Shown piece after piece: positions 11,861 through 23,040 of a DNA stretch of 64,000 nt. The position numbers and the translations under genes were made by a program. The notes beneath the pieces were generated by a model. The model was given only the letters and a program-made list of their open reading frames with translations, was not told the origin of the DNA and made no database searches. The stretch comes from Sabellastarte sp. h YS-2021 (Eukaryota; Annelida; Polychaeta; Sabellida; Sabellidae): assembly GCA_964017235.1 (NCBI GenBank), contig OZ024929.1, positions 61,475,603-61,539,602 on the forward strand. The letters are read 5' to 3'. Numbering within the stretch: position 1 is the stretch's first letter; each line of letters starts with the position of its first letter.

Positions 11861-13023
11861 CTAACATGATGAGGTGCCCAGAAACAAGTTTTCAGTTCTA
11901 TGTGCACACATCCGACAACAATCGCACTCCCCTTCCATCCTGCGTTCATATTTTTTACAAATGTTATAATGTCAAATTTTATAGTGTGAAATAGTGTCAG
12001 ATTTTATAATGTATTATTTTATAGTGTTATTTTATAGTGATTTATGTATTTTTGTACATATTTTATATCAAATTAAAGCTTCGGCTTCGTAAAATTATTA
12101 CCGGAAGTGCCATGGTTAAATGCCGTGTAAAACCATCATCACTCATGGATTATTTGTACAATAACAGTGACTGCGTGATTCTTGAGGATTTTATTGAATT
12201 AGCAATATAATACATTTCTCCAATGACGTAATTGTTTTGTGTATTTTATCCAATGTTTTATATTTCTCCAATGACGTAATACACCAGTTTACGGTTCCGT
12301 CCGACATTTTGAATATTTAATTTGGTAGAGTAAACAAAAAACGTCTGTGACAGATGAACCAGGAAGTTACGAAAATGAATTTACTGAAGTTTTTATATTA
12401 AGCCATGTTTATCAAAACAATTGGAAGTGGAATTAATGTAATAAATTATGCAGATTAGTTCTGTATATCATGTATAACATATGTAAGTTTTTTGCAGCAG
12501 TTTTGAGATAATATCTCTTATTTTCGCCCATTGTTACTTTGTAAAGTTGACCTGCATGTGTCTATTGTGATGTACACAAAGTAACAAATAATAATCTGCA
12601 TATTAGAAACTGTAAATAGTTGCCATTTCAATCACCATATGTTTGAGATATGATATTTAATATTTTATCTTTTAATAATTTTATAGCACCTAATCTCCAT
12701 TCAAAAGATAAACAATATCCTACAGTAGCAATATATTTGAATCACAGTATGTTTGAGATATAATAAGTACTGGCAATTCTTATTAATTCACTTACGTAAA
12801 TGATACATTTTATTTATTGGGTTTTTATGTCACTTTCAACACTGTGAAGGTCATATCACGATGGGTAGTTTTATAGGCATAGAAAACCAGTACATACAGT
12901 TGGTCAAGGTTCTGTACTGTAAACTGCTGACCTATGGCAAGCCACTACAAAATTTCCCTCATAGGGTCTGGGGTTTGAACCGCAGAACTCAGAGGTTGGA
13001 GGCGAGTGTGACCCTCAGAGTAT
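11861..13023. other. Unassigned AT-rich spacer
   Basis: No coding frame or known repeat recognised. It contains a short 'TTTTATAGTG' direct-repeat cluster (11975-12050) and two copies of 'TTTCTCCAATGACGTAAT' (about 12210 and 12265). Confidence 0.5.
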
Positions 13024-13283
13024 TACAAGAGTATCCTATGCAAAGGGGAAAAATTTCAATTTTCGCCACTTTTGGTGGCCATATTGGATTTTTGCGGAAA
13101 AAGTGTGAATATCTCGAAAACTATAAGAGATATAGCGATTTTGAGCGAAGTTTTGACCCGAAGAGTAGTACAAGATTATCCTATGCCAAGGGGGAAATTT
13201 CAATTTTCGCCACTTTTGGCGCCCATCTTGGATTTTAGCGGAAAATGAAAAAGTGTGAATATCTCGAAAACCTCTATCAACAC
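13024..13283. repeat. Two-copy tandem repeat, 145-bp period
   Basis: The block 'ACAAGA(G/T)TATCCTATGC...TTTCAATTTTCGCCACTTTTGG...AAAGTGTGAATATCTCGAAAAC' occurs at 13025 and 13170. The phrase 'ATATCTCGAAAAC' resembles boxes in the arrays at 5820-8990 and 63452-64000, so these may be distant relatives. The LINE begins where this repeat stops. Confidence 0.75.
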
Positions 13284-15560
13284 AGGACAAAATGTTATGC
13301 GAAGGACTTGTGAATACGGCAGAATTAATACAGGTTTTACATAGTATGAAAAATGGAAAGTCTCCTGGCACGGATGGATTCACTGCAGAATTTTACAAAT
13401 TCTTCTGGGTGGATAGAACTGAAGTTCTAAAAAGTTTGAATGGAGCTTTATGTACAGGAGAGCTATCAACTACCCAAAAACAGGGAATCATAACACTTCT
13501 CCCCAAAAATAATAAACCTAGAGAATTTTTTTCAAAATTGGAGACCAATAACGCTCTTGAATGTAGAATACAAATTACTTGCTTCAGTCTAATTAAAAAA
13601 GTGCTACCAAAAATAATTGCAGATGACCAAAAAGGTTTCATAAAAGATAGGTATATAGGTGAAAATACTAGAACTATTTTTGATAGCATACAATATGCTA
13701 AAATAAGAAAACTAACAGGTATGCTACTTTTCATAGATTTTGAGAAAGCATTTGACTCTTTAGAATGGGGCTTCTTATTAATGGTCCTGAAATCACACAA
13801 TTTTGGTCCTGATTTTGTTGCATGGTTCTCAGTATTGTATGCTAACAGTAATAGCAGTGTAATAAATAATGGCTTTTAAAAAAAAATTTCACAATTGGCA
13901 GGTCATGTAGACAGGGAGATTCTCTTATATCTTTTTATCTTAGCAGTGGAACCACTCGCTGGGGGAATAAGTGACATAATACATGGAATTAAAGCTTCTA
14001 CCAAACCACAATGTTTGTCAAAATTTAGCATAAAATTTGCTAGTAATTTCGAGCTATTAGGAATATTTTTTGATTAAAACATGAAAACGATGATAGCAAA
14101 AAATTTTGGACCAAAAAATTATTGAAATAGAAAAGGTGTTAAATGTTTATAAGAAATTTAAGTTAAGTTTGATTGAAAAAGTAAATGTTATTAAAACCTT
14201 AGCATTACTTAAACTGGTTTACCTGTTTGCAGTACTTCCAAACCCTGATAATAGCACATGGGTAAAAATAAAAAATCTATTCAAGGATTTTCTCAGGGGA
14301 GAAGGACAAGTGAAAATCGTAACCAAGCAACTGGAAAAGACTATTGAGGAAGGTCGTTAAAACTAATAAATATTGAACTCTTTAATAAAGCTTTAAAGCT
14401 AACATGGATTAGAAGATTAATTACAACTTCTGGAAACTGGCAAAACCTCTTTACTTCTGATATATATGTGCGCATAAAAACTAATATGGGAGTTAGACTT
14501 ACATACATTGGATAGAATTCAGCTTGAAACAGAAAACCCCTTCTGGAAGAATATTATAAATATCTGGAAAGAATTCAGAGTCCTTCCAAGGAGAAATTGA
14601 TCCACTAACATACCCCATTCAGGTACTAGACTTTAAATATAATAGTAATTTAGCCAAAGAAATTCCAATGTTAGTAAATCAAGGAATTCAATACATCAGT
14701 GATTTATTAAGTGATACAGTGGTCTATATGGATACCAGGATTTCATGGAAACCTACAAAGAGAATCTAAATTTTGTAGATTTTTATAGTCTAACACCAAA
14801 TCCCAAGAAAATGGGGGTTATGAAGAGCCAGAAAAATAAATAAAGGCAGTGTTAAACAAAAAGTCTTGGAGGACATTTTAATAGTAACAAAGGTGTGTAA
14901 GTTCGTTTATCAAAAGATGATGGGAGCTTTAGAATTTAAAAGAGGTCATGAAGAAAAATGGAATACAGTAATTAATTTGGAAATAGAACCCAGATGGAAA
15001 ATCTTATATAACAATAACTTTGAAAGTTGTATAGAAAGCTCTTTAAGGGCTTTCAAATATAATATTCTCCTTAGAACACTACCAACAAATAAATACCTAT
15101 TTATTTGTAAATTGATAGAAACACAAGCTTGTTATTTCTGTGAGATTGCCACAGAAACTATGCAACACCATTTTTGGTACTGTCCTGTTGTTAAAAATTT
15201 CATCTTTGGTATCTTTGAAAAACTAAAAGTTTTGCAAGATGAATTAAAAGACATTGGCGCAGTTGAATTGTTATTAGGTGGAATGAATGGTCAAAATAAG
15301 ACAAGTCTAAATTTTTTATTCACATTAATACAGAAATATATATATATGTGACAAAATCTCGCAGCTCAGTTTTGTGTTTGGACAGTTTTATCAGATTCTT
15401 AAAGTATCATTGCGACATGGAAAATGATATTGCTTTTTATAATGTAGGCAATGTAGAGAAACATTTAAAGAAGTGGAGCTTTTTAAAAAACATATTGTAA
15501 ATGATATAGTGTTTTGAAAATATTTTTGTGCCTTTTGTTCTTGTGTAATAGTTCAAATGT
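13284..15560 (+). mobile_element. 5'-truncated L1/Tx1-like LINE, + strand
   Basis: Non-LTR retrotransposon ORF2 remains in several frames. 13292-13879 holds reverse transcriptase fingers and palm: MKNGKSPGTDGFTAEFYK, a DQKGFIKDRYIGENTR-type segment and LLFIDFEKAFDSLEW. 13895-14077 has 'LFILAVEPLAGGI' and 'FELLGIFFD'. The expected FADD/YADD catalytic box between them is absent, apparently by an internal deletion. 14106-14360 is thumb. 14866-15351 is the C-terminal region with the Cys-His cluster CYFCEIATETMQHHFWYC. The frame shifts at least three times and carries stops, so the copy is dead. The 5' end lies next to a tandem repeat, which fits target-primed truncation. The 3' tail runs to about 15560, with no clear poly(A). 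Confidence 0.9.
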
Positions 15561-15949
15561 TTTTTTTTTCTTTCATTTTATGTCATCACTCTGAGGTCTG
15601 TACGTATGTGTACGCTTGAGCGACTTCTCCAAAACTACAAGGCCCAGAGACATGCTGTTTTTTTAAGATAGCTTATCTATCTAGCATGAAAGTTGTTCAA
15701 GGCCTGCAGATATGTTTGTTTGTCTGTTTGCTAGAGCCATTATAAGTGAGGTACCCCCACCCTAAGTATGAAAATGTTAACACTTTATCACAATTTTCTC
15801 AGTGACTATTGCAGGGATTTCTCTCATATCTTGCACATATGTACTAGGCCACAAGTAGATTCCCTTGTGTGAGTGTCAGACCTGGATCTTTCTTAATTAT
15901 TTTTTCATGGATTTTAAAAATAATTTTTAATGCGTTAAAATCCATGAAA
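15561..15949. other. Spacer with a perfect hairpin
   Basis: No gene seen. 15906-15951 contains the palindrome CATGGATTTTAA...TTAAAATCCATG with a short AT loop, directly before the satellite array starts. Confidence 0.6.
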
Positions 15950-17711
15950 TCATGCACTAAATCACTGATAACTTGAAAAGTATTGCATTTAGAGCATTTT
16001 GTTAAAAGATGTTATTCAGCTACTTTTTCCATAGCTACAATATGGTGAGTAACTTGGGTGTCCATCTCAATAGCTAAGTCAGTAATAGCTACTTTTGGAC
16101 TTTTCAACTTCCATCATGGGTAAAATCACTTGTAACTTGAAAACTATTGCATTTAGAGAATTTTGTATCATACGTTATTCAGCTATTTTTGGGTCAGCGA
16201 TAACATAGTAAAATTTCAGACCTGTAGCTCATTGCATAGCTGAGTAATAGCTACTTTTAGGTTATCACTGTTGAGTAAATCACTTATAACTTGAAAACTA
16301 TTGCATTTAGAGTATTTTGTTTAAAACTGCTATTCACCTATTTTGGGGTCAGCTATAACATAGTGAAATTCTAGACTTGTGACTCATTGCATAGCTGAGT
16401 AATAGCTACTTTCAAGTTCTCACTGTTGAGTAAATCAGTTGTAACTTGAAAACTATTGCATTTAGAGTATTTTCTTTAAATATGTTGTTCACCTACTTTT
16501 GGCTCAGCTTTAACACAGTAAAGTTGCAGACCTGTAGCTCATTGCATAACTGAGTGATAGCTACTTTGTGTTTTTTTCTGTTGAGTAAATCGATTGTAAC
16601 TTGAAAACTATTGCATTTAGAGAATTTTGTTAAAATATCTTATTCATTTACTTTTGAATCAGCTATAACAAAGTAAAATTGCAGATGTGTATCTCATGGC
16701 ATAGCTGAGCAATAGCTACTTTCAGGTTCTTACTGTTGAGTAAATCATTTGTAACTTGAAAACTATTGCATTTAGAGTGTTTTCTTTAAATACATTGTCA
16801 ACCTACTTTTGGGTCAGCTATAACATAGTAAAGTTGCAGACCAGTAGCTCATTCCATAGCTGAGCAATAGCTACTTTGAGGTTTTCTCTGTTGAGTTAAT
16901 CAGTTGTAACTTAAAAACTATTGCAGTTAGAGTATTTTGTTTTAATATTTATTGATCTACTTTTGGATTGACTATAACATTGTAAAATTGCAGTTTTGTA
17001 GCTCATGGCATAGCTGTGTAATAGCTACTTTCAGGTTCTCACTGTTGATAGAATCAGTTGCAACTTGAAAAGTATTGTATGTAGAGTATTTTGTTTAAAT
17101 ATGTTGTTCAATTACTTTTGGGTCAGCTATAACATCGTGAAATTGCAGATCTGTATTTCATGGCATAGCTGAGCAGTAGCTACTTTGAGGTTTTCTCTGT
17201 TGAGTTAATCAGTTGTAACTTGAAAACTATTTCATTTAGAGAATTTTGTTTAAATATGTTATTCACTTACTTTTGAATTAGCTATAACATAGTAAAATTA
17301 CAGACGTGTAGCTCATGGCATAGCTGTGTAATAGCTATTCTCAGGTTCTCACTGTTGGGTAAATCAGTGGTAAATATGTTGTTCACCTACTTTTGGGTCA
17401 GCTTTAATATAGTGAATTTGCAGACCTGTATGTCATGGCATAGCTGAGCAATAGCTACTTTTAGATTTTCACTGTTCAGAGTAATCAGTTGTAACCTGAA
17501 AACTATTTCATTTACAGTATTTTGTTTAAATAAGTTATTAACCTACTTTTGGGTCAGCTATAAAATAGTATAATTGCAGACCTGTAGCTCCTTGCATCGC
17601 TGAGTAATAGCTACTTTGAGGTTCTCACTGTTGAGTAAATCAGTTGTAACTCGAAAACTATTGCATTTGCAATATTTTCTTTAAATATGTTTTTAACTTA
17701 CTTTTTACACC
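15950..17711 (+). repeat. 154-bp satellite, left part of the array
   Basis: About eleven units of roughly 154 bp. The unit reads 'GAGTAAATCAGTTGTAACTTGAAAAC', 'TATTGCATTTAGAGTATTTTG', 'TTTAAATATGTTATTC', 'ACCTACTTTTGGGTCAGCTA', 'TAACATAGTAAAATTGCAGA', 'CCTGTAGCTCATTGCATAGC', 'TGAGCAATAGCTACTTT'. Successive starts near 16129, 16283 and 16438 give the period. It stops inside a unit at 'CTTACTTTT', and the same satellite resumes at 23041 from about the next position of the unit. Confidence 0.9.
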
Positions 17712-18783
17712 TTAACAGTTACCTTGTTACTTTCCTTCTGAATAACATTTCCAGGACACAACTTTTGTGTCCTTTTCTTCTGTCACTTCTACTCTGAAAT
17801 TCAAAACACACAGTCAGCTGACACAGAGCCTGTTCACGGGCACTGATTGCTTGTTTGTATCATGGCATATACACACAAAAAGTTTAAATAAAAAAACAGA
17901 TACACCACAATATTTGAAATACAAATCTCACTGTGCAAATCTGCAAATGTCTACAAATATATGTACACTCCCGAAGTGAAGGGAATATGAGCCCATGATT
18001 GGTTTCCCGTAATATTTTACTGTCACCTACTGTTGAAGTCTTGAAAAACAAATAAAATATCAAATGCTGGTAGTTGTACACAAAGGAAATATGTAAATGG
18101 GTTTCCAGCAGTAATTTGCAAATATGTGATCCAGCAATAATTTACTGTCATTGCACCTACTGTCTTCTAGCAATATAAAACAAATGAAATTGCTGCCACA
18201 TGTATGTACAGACCACAAAAACATGAAAGAAGGCAATTGATTTTCTTATTTTAAATGACATTGTTGAATATTTTATCAAAATACTTATAGTTTGCTTGTG
18301 TAAAATATCCGTATAACAATGTTTTATAAAATCCAAATAGGTTTTATATTGATTAAATCAATTACTACGAAGTACTAGTTTGCTCATCTGCTGTGTATGC
18401 TTCAAACATAAAATATGGCTTCTCCCTTCAAAATCTAAATTCAAAGTGCACAATGACACAGAAAACAACTGTCTATTTACAAACCATTCACATCTTGTTT
18501 CTGTTCACCACAGATACCCAGCACATCTTGCTACACGGATCTGCAAACCTCATTGCAAGCATTTTGCAAATGGGCAATAATACAGAATATAAAGATTTCA
18601 ACACCCATTGCTGTCCAAAGATGCGACTCTGTGAATAGGTTTAAGGCAAAGAATGCACAGGATGCAGTTGAATATTTTATGAAAATAGTTACCTACTTTC
18701 AAATATCCATATAAGAATTATGTCTGTAATCGTCTTTGCAAGTGTTTTGCAAATGGGAGATAGTTTACAAACCTTAACTCCCA
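17712..18783. other. Non-coding start of the block that splits the satellite
   Basis: AT-rich; short open stretches have no domain or family signal. Some phrases recur ('TGCAAATGGG', 'GCACCTACTGT', 'AATATTTTATCAAAATA'), suggesting an old duplication of about 500-650 bp. No gene called. Confidence 0.5.
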
Positions 18784-19025
18784 CCCCAGCAGGCACGCAA
18801 CTTTGAAATCTGGTTGAATCCAACGTTGAAATCTGGTTGAAATACGTGTAGATTTTGCAAACCGTTTTTGGTTGGATCCAACCGGTGAAATCAGGTTGAA
18901 TTCAATCTGAAATCAGGTTGAATTTAGTGGGTGAAATCTGGTTGAAATACATGTAGATTTTGCAAACCGTTTTTGGTTGAATCCAATGTATGAAATAGGG
19001 TTGAATTCAATGGGTGAATTCAGGT
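18784..19025. repeat. Short-period repeat 'GAAATCTGGTTGAA'
   Basis: Opens with 'CCAGCAGGCACGCAACTTTG' and continues with repeated variants of 'GTTGAAATCTGGTTGAA' and 'TGCAAACCGTTTTTGGTTG'. Two of the larger blocks are about 130 bp apart (18830 and 18944). 'CAGCAGGCAC' plus repeated 'GTTGAAA' resembles non-autonomous DNA transposon ends seen in other animals. I cannot assign a family. Confidence 0.6.
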
Positions 19026-20095
19026 TGTTTACACTGTCTTCTTTATTTGAATCATTGTAGCTTGTGTGTCATAATTATAGCTTCTTAATAATATTATACA
19101 ATAACTATCCATATACATATTTCACAATTTGGAAACATCTTCAAATTAATTGATAGGATCGGTATTATTCAGTGCCTTCAATTGAAATTCTTTTTGTGAA
19201 ATTTTTAAAATAATTTTTTTTCTTTGTAAATAACAAACAATTGTGACATTATTTATATCTTCAGTATTTTATCCAATCAGTTTCTTTTAAATGTTTTATT
19301 AAGTTGGCTATAATTATATTGTAATTATAAAAAAGCTATAATCATGTAGCAAAGCCACAATGCTCAGTTCAGATGCTTGTGTCTCATACAACTTTGTCTT
19401 ATAAACTGAAAAAAAAGAAAAGCCACATTTGTAGAACTCCACCCATTACTCCCCACCTTAATTAGTTGTCAGTTCTGACCACAAAAACAGACATAAAGAA
19501 GTAAACACCATGCATGAGCAAGAGTAACCCCCCACCTCCACCCCTGCTGTGTTATCTAATTACTTTAAGTCAGGCCTAATGTTCTGTGTAGCAGGGTACA
19601 GATAAGAAAAACCAGGAATCCCCTAACCTCACTGTTGTGTGATAAAATGTTATAGCTTAGGTTCTCTGTATAGAGAAGTTTTCAGTGTAAACTTGCAAAC
19701 TGAAAACTAGTTATTTGTGTATGGGAGAATTTGAGAACTTGAATAAGTTTGAAATTATCTTTTTTTATTTAACATAAGTTTGAATTCAAAATGTTTTTTT
19801 TAATTATCAGGAATTGCATTAATCAAAATATAATTATAAATTATAAAAATTATATTTGGGTGCGTCAGTTTGTAAGTTGCTATAAATTAATAAGGAGAAT
19901 GGATAAAAATGTAGAAGTACATGCACACATAATCTTTATCATCTTTATAATCTTTAAAAATTAGTCTTTGCTTTACAAATACCTACAAATTCAAAAACTA
20001 TTGCAATAATAGTTCTTTCAAAAAGTTAGACTTAATCACTATATCACCCTCTAGAGATCAGCCACTATTACCAAAGAGTCACAGAGAGTCGGGTT
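19026..20095. other. Unassigned AT-rich spacer
   Basis: No coding frame, RNA gene or repeat recognised in about 1 kb. Confidence 0.5.
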
Positions 20096-20125
20096 ACTGC
20101 CAACAACCACTCAACAGGCGTCTAA

Positions 20126-20371
20126 TTCCACCCAGGCAGCAGCAGTTCCAGCAGTTGCGTCTACTACACACCCAGCCCCATTGGCTTTGGAAACCCTCCA
20201 TCAGTGGTCACAGTACAGGACGAGGGCAGTACACACAACCTAAGTGGAATACTAAGCCAACTACCAGATCTAACAACAACACAGATCATTGAGCAGCCTC
20301 AGCAGCAACAGCAGCAGCTCTACACCATCACCACCACAGCACCGCCTCAACAGCAGCAGCCTCCTCAGTAG
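20126..20371 (+). pseudogene. Glutamine-rich frame, possible exon or retro-fragment
   Basis: An 81-codon frame without an ATG, closed by TAG at 20369-20371. It reads as a coherent Ser/Thr/Gln-rich activator-like sequence containing 'VVTVQDEGSTHNLSGILSQL' followed by two glutamine runs (QQQQQQ, QQQQ) and 'PPQ' at the end. Upstream (about 20097-20190) another frame has similar Thr/Ala/Gln-rich composition, suggesting a one-base shift inside an older coding sequence. I do not recognise the parent gene. A histone-type stem-loop lies 34 nt after the stop. It could be a terminal exon, a processed pseudogene piece or chance. Confidence 0.35.
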
Positions 20372-20405
20372 CCAGCCAGTCAGGGTGGGTCTCTGACCCC
20401 CCATA

Positions 20406-20421
20406 GGCCCTTTTCAGGGCC
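20406..20421 (+). promoter_or_regulatory. Histone-type 3'-end stem-loop
   Basis: GGCCCTTTTCAGGGCC is a perfect match to the metazoan replication-dependent histone mRNA stem-loop consensus GGCYCUUYUCAGRGCC (6-bp stem, UUUC loop). It is followed by GCCCA, where the consensus is ACCCA. In histone mRNAs this hairpin binds SLBP and replaces the poly(A) tail. No histone coding sequence lies upstream; a Gln-rich frame ends 34 nt before it. I saw no clear purine-rich downstream element. Confidence 0.65.
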
Positions 20422-20737
20422 GCCCAAATATTCCAAAAATAATTAATAGCTACATGTTGTTCAAATTCCCCTCCCAAAACATAACAGTTCAGTAAAAATA
20501 CTTATCACAACACCAAAAGCCCAACACCCACACCACGCCAAACATGAAACAAATAACCCATGGTAATACATATAACAACAGAAGGCCACATAGAAAAAAA
20601 TTAGATAAATGAACTCCAATTATGGCCAATAATCTGCCCATTTGTAGCTTAAAATCCATGGGATTGGTTTAAATCTGTAATAAAAAAGTCCAACCTGACA
20701 CCATCCCTAGAGTTAAAGATGTTATGCTATCAGATAG
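20422..20737. other. Spacer, no gene seen
   Basis: A/C-rich sequence with 'AACACCCACACCACGCC' and similar phrases; nothing coding recognised. Confidence 0.5.
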
Positions 20738-21180
20738 CCACCAACCAACAAACAGACAAACCCAATACCAAACATAACCTCAACCAATGGACTGACAAAC
20801 CAATTTGCAAACATAACTCCCCACCACCAACAGACAGATAAACCATACTCTAAAGAGAACCACTTGGGTGGTTATATTTTCTCAATTTTCTTGAGGTAGA
20901 GGAAACAAAATTTTACTTTGAGATTTGCAATAAAGGAAAAACTTTTAGTTTTAGTTATTTTTCCAGAAGACAAGAAAATGTAACTCAAAATAGGGTGTAG
21001 CTTTCAAAATGTCTGCAATATTTATTCCATTTAGCAAGTTATGTTGAGCATTGGGTTTGTCTGTTTCTTGGTTGGGTTACTTATGTTTGGCATTGCGTTT
21101 GTTATTTTTGGGTGACATATGTTGGGCATTGGGTTTGTCTGTTTGTTGGTTGGGTGACTTATGTTTGGAAATGGTTGGGT
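20738..21180. repeat. Inverted repeat with internal direct repeats
   Basis: The left arm (20738-20780, 'CCAACCAACAAACAGACAAA' then 'CCCAATACCAAACATAACC') is the reverse complement of 21127-21170. A second, weaker copy of the right arm lies at 21050-21105, about 75 bp before it. The arms enclose about 270 bp of unique sequence and end just before the Harbinger transposase stop. They may be a subterminal part of that element. Confidence 0.65.
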
Positions 21181-21282
21181 TATTTGGAACAAGCACAGCT
21201 GATTAATTGTTTTTGGAATATTTGGTAGTTCTGAAAAGGACTGGTTATTAGTCTTGAAAAGGACTGGTTACTGCAGTAGCAG

Positions 21283-22584
21283 TTATATTCTGCCATCATG
21301 CCAGGCCACTGCTCCCTCATTATTGAAGTAGTCCTTGAGGTAATCCCTAAGTCTTTTGGCTTCTCTGGCAGGGTTTCTGTCACGACCACCATCAGCAGCA
21401 CCACCAATCAACCGACCATCACCAGGCATATCATCATCATCACTAGGCTGTTGACCAGCATGTTGACCTTGATAATGGCTTCTCAGTATGTTGTGCAGAA
21501 CCTCACAGGTCAAGACCACATCCCTCACTGTTTCTGGGGGTAGTTCAATAGTGGTCATCATCACTCTGAATCTTGAGACCAGGATGCCGAAAGCATTCTC
21601 AACAACTCTCCTGCCCCTTGATATTCTGTAGTTGGCAATCCTTTCCTCTCTGGTTAACATCCTTCTGCCATAGGGTTTCATTAGCCAGGTCTTCAGGGCA
21701 AACACATCATCTGCCAGGATGAAGTAGGGGACATCTCCACCACCCTGGATTAAAGGTGCTGGGTCAGGGAAGCTTATGCTGCCATCATCAATCTTCCTCT
21801 TCAGGTGACAGGTATTAAATATCTGGGCATCTGAGCAAGATACAGCTGTACCCACATCCACCCATCTGAACTTATACTGTCCATCAACCAAGGCCAACAT
21901 TACTATTGAAAAGAATCCCTTATAGTTGTGGTACAGGGCTCCAGAGTTCTTGGGTTTCTTCAGGGCCACATGCTTTCCATCAAGGGCTCCCAGGGCATGT
22001 GGAACGTTCCACCTGATCCTGAATTCCATTTCCAGTTCTTTCCACTCATCTGGAGTAGTAGGACATCTGAGGTACTCTCTGGTAAACTCATCCTGGATGG
22101 CCCTGCAGACCTCTGGTAGAAATTTGGAAATGGTGGATCTGCCAACCCTGAACTGACAGGGTAATGATGTGTATGACTCTCCAGTAGCCAGATATGTGAT
22201 GGTGAGGGCTAACTTTTCCCCAACACTGATTGGAGCTCTGTAGTTGGTGGCCTGTCTGGCTAGATGTGGTTCCAGTCTGGTCTTTATCATTTCAAAGAAT
22301 TCTGGGGTCATCCTCATGAAATTGGTGAATCCTGGAATGTCTGTGGCATACAGTTCAGTCATAATGTTGTGATAGGCCCCCCTTTCCTCTCTCTGTAGTA
22401 GCCATGGCCTGACCCACATGTTGTGCCTTCTTCTAGGTCTCTGTCTGGCTGGTGGTGGTGGTGGTGGTGGTGCTGGTTGCTGTGGTCGACATAGAAATAG
22501 CAAATACATCATTATATGTGACTGAATAAAAACTAAAAGACCCCTAAATTGTTGCTGAAGCTGTCTTTCATTGAAAGGTGGCAC
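21283..22584 (-). CDS. PIF/Harbinger DDE transposase, HARBI1-like
   Basis: Uninterrupted 433-codon frame of the DDE_Tnp_4 (PIF/Harbinger, HARBI1) family. The recognisable run starts at MWVRPWLLQREERGAYHN (residue 56). A helix-turn-helix-like 'LPCQFRVGRSTISKFL' follows (141-156), then the catalytic region: D202 in GALDGKH, D243/D252 in WVDVGTAVSCSDAQIF, the ADDVFALKTWLMKPY block (291-305) and E329 in RRVVENAFG. The first codon is GTG; a realistic start is the ATG at 22512 (409 aa). Alternatively the 5' end is an exon joined at an acceptor-like TTTTCTAG near 22603. A Pro run (GGT repeat at 22447) lies in the N-terminus. The partner Myb/SANT-like protein usual for Harbinger was not found. Confidence 0.92.
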   Translation of the reverse strand: MPPFNERQLQQQFRGLLVFIQSHIMMYLLFLCRPQQPAPPPPPPPARQRPRRRHNMWVRPWLLQREERGAYHNIMTELYATDIPGFTNFMRMTPEFFEMIKTRLEPHLARQATNYRAPISVGEKLALTITYLATGESYTSLPCQFRVGRSTISKFLPEVCRAIQDEFTREYLRCPTTPDEWKELEMEFRIRWNVPHALGALDGKHVALKKPKNSGALYHNYKGFFSIVMLALVDGQYKFRWVDVGTAVSCSDAQIFNTCHLKRKIDDGSISFPDPAPLIQGGGDVPYFILADDVFALKTWLMKPYGRRMLTREERIANYRISRGRRVVENAFGILVSRFRVMMTTIELPPETVRDVVLTCEVLHNILRSHYQGQHAGQQPSDDDDMPGDGRLIGGAADGGRDRNPAREAKRLRDYLKDYFNNEGAVAWHDGRI

Positions 22585-22649
22585 CCTGCTGTGTTCCTAG
22601 AAAAGTAATGATAATTACATCCCGGAATTTGTATATATACCCAGAAATT

Positions 22650-23040
22650 CCAGTTTTTTTGCAAAACAAGAATCGGCCATCTTGGTCTGGGGAACACTGA
22701 GGAGGCCTCAGGACGCCTGAGGAAGCCGGGACTTAATCGGGGGTTAGTCGGGGCTTAGTCCCAGGAGGCCTGAGGTGTCCTGGGACCCAGTCGGTATGTC
22801 TACGACAAGATCGTGGTTCAAACCAACCAGAAAAATGGCTTAATCGGTTCTTAGTCGCAGAACAGTCGGGGACTGTGTGGGACCTCCTGGGGCCTCCTCA
22901 GGCTTTCTGAGGCTGATCTGAACTTAATCCCAGGCTTTAATACCGATTCAGTATTCCTGCCATTTCACCTTTCTTGTCACCGATTGACCACGATTAAGGG
23001 TCGCAGACAGGATTGGGGCTTAGTCCTTTGGTGGAACAGG
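22650..23040. other. GC-rich flank with inverted repeat upstream of the transposase
   Basis: GC-rich by local standards, with repeated 'TTAGTCGGGG / CTTAGTCC' phrases. An imperfect inverted repeat pairs 'CCTCAGGACGCCTGAGGAAG' (near 22703) with 'GGCCTCCTCAGGCTTTCTGA' (near 22892). It abuts the right part of the satellite array and may be the promoter and end region of the Harbinger element. A matching terminal repeat at 17712 was not found. Confidence 0.5.

Noticed and set aside
13036-13383. Minus-strand frame over the 145-bp repeat
   Set aside because: It is a reading frame through a tandem repeat and the opposite strand of the LINE.
16000-17711. CRISPR-like array
   Set aside because: The 154-bp units are whole-length similar with no unique spacers; this is an ordinary satellite.
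18380-18640. Small overlapping frames as a gene
   Set aside because: Short, compositionally biased, no homology signal, no start context.
20126-20371. Histone gene upstream of the stem-loop
   Set aside because: No histone-fold or linker-histone sequence in any frame; the local frame is Gln/Thr-rich.
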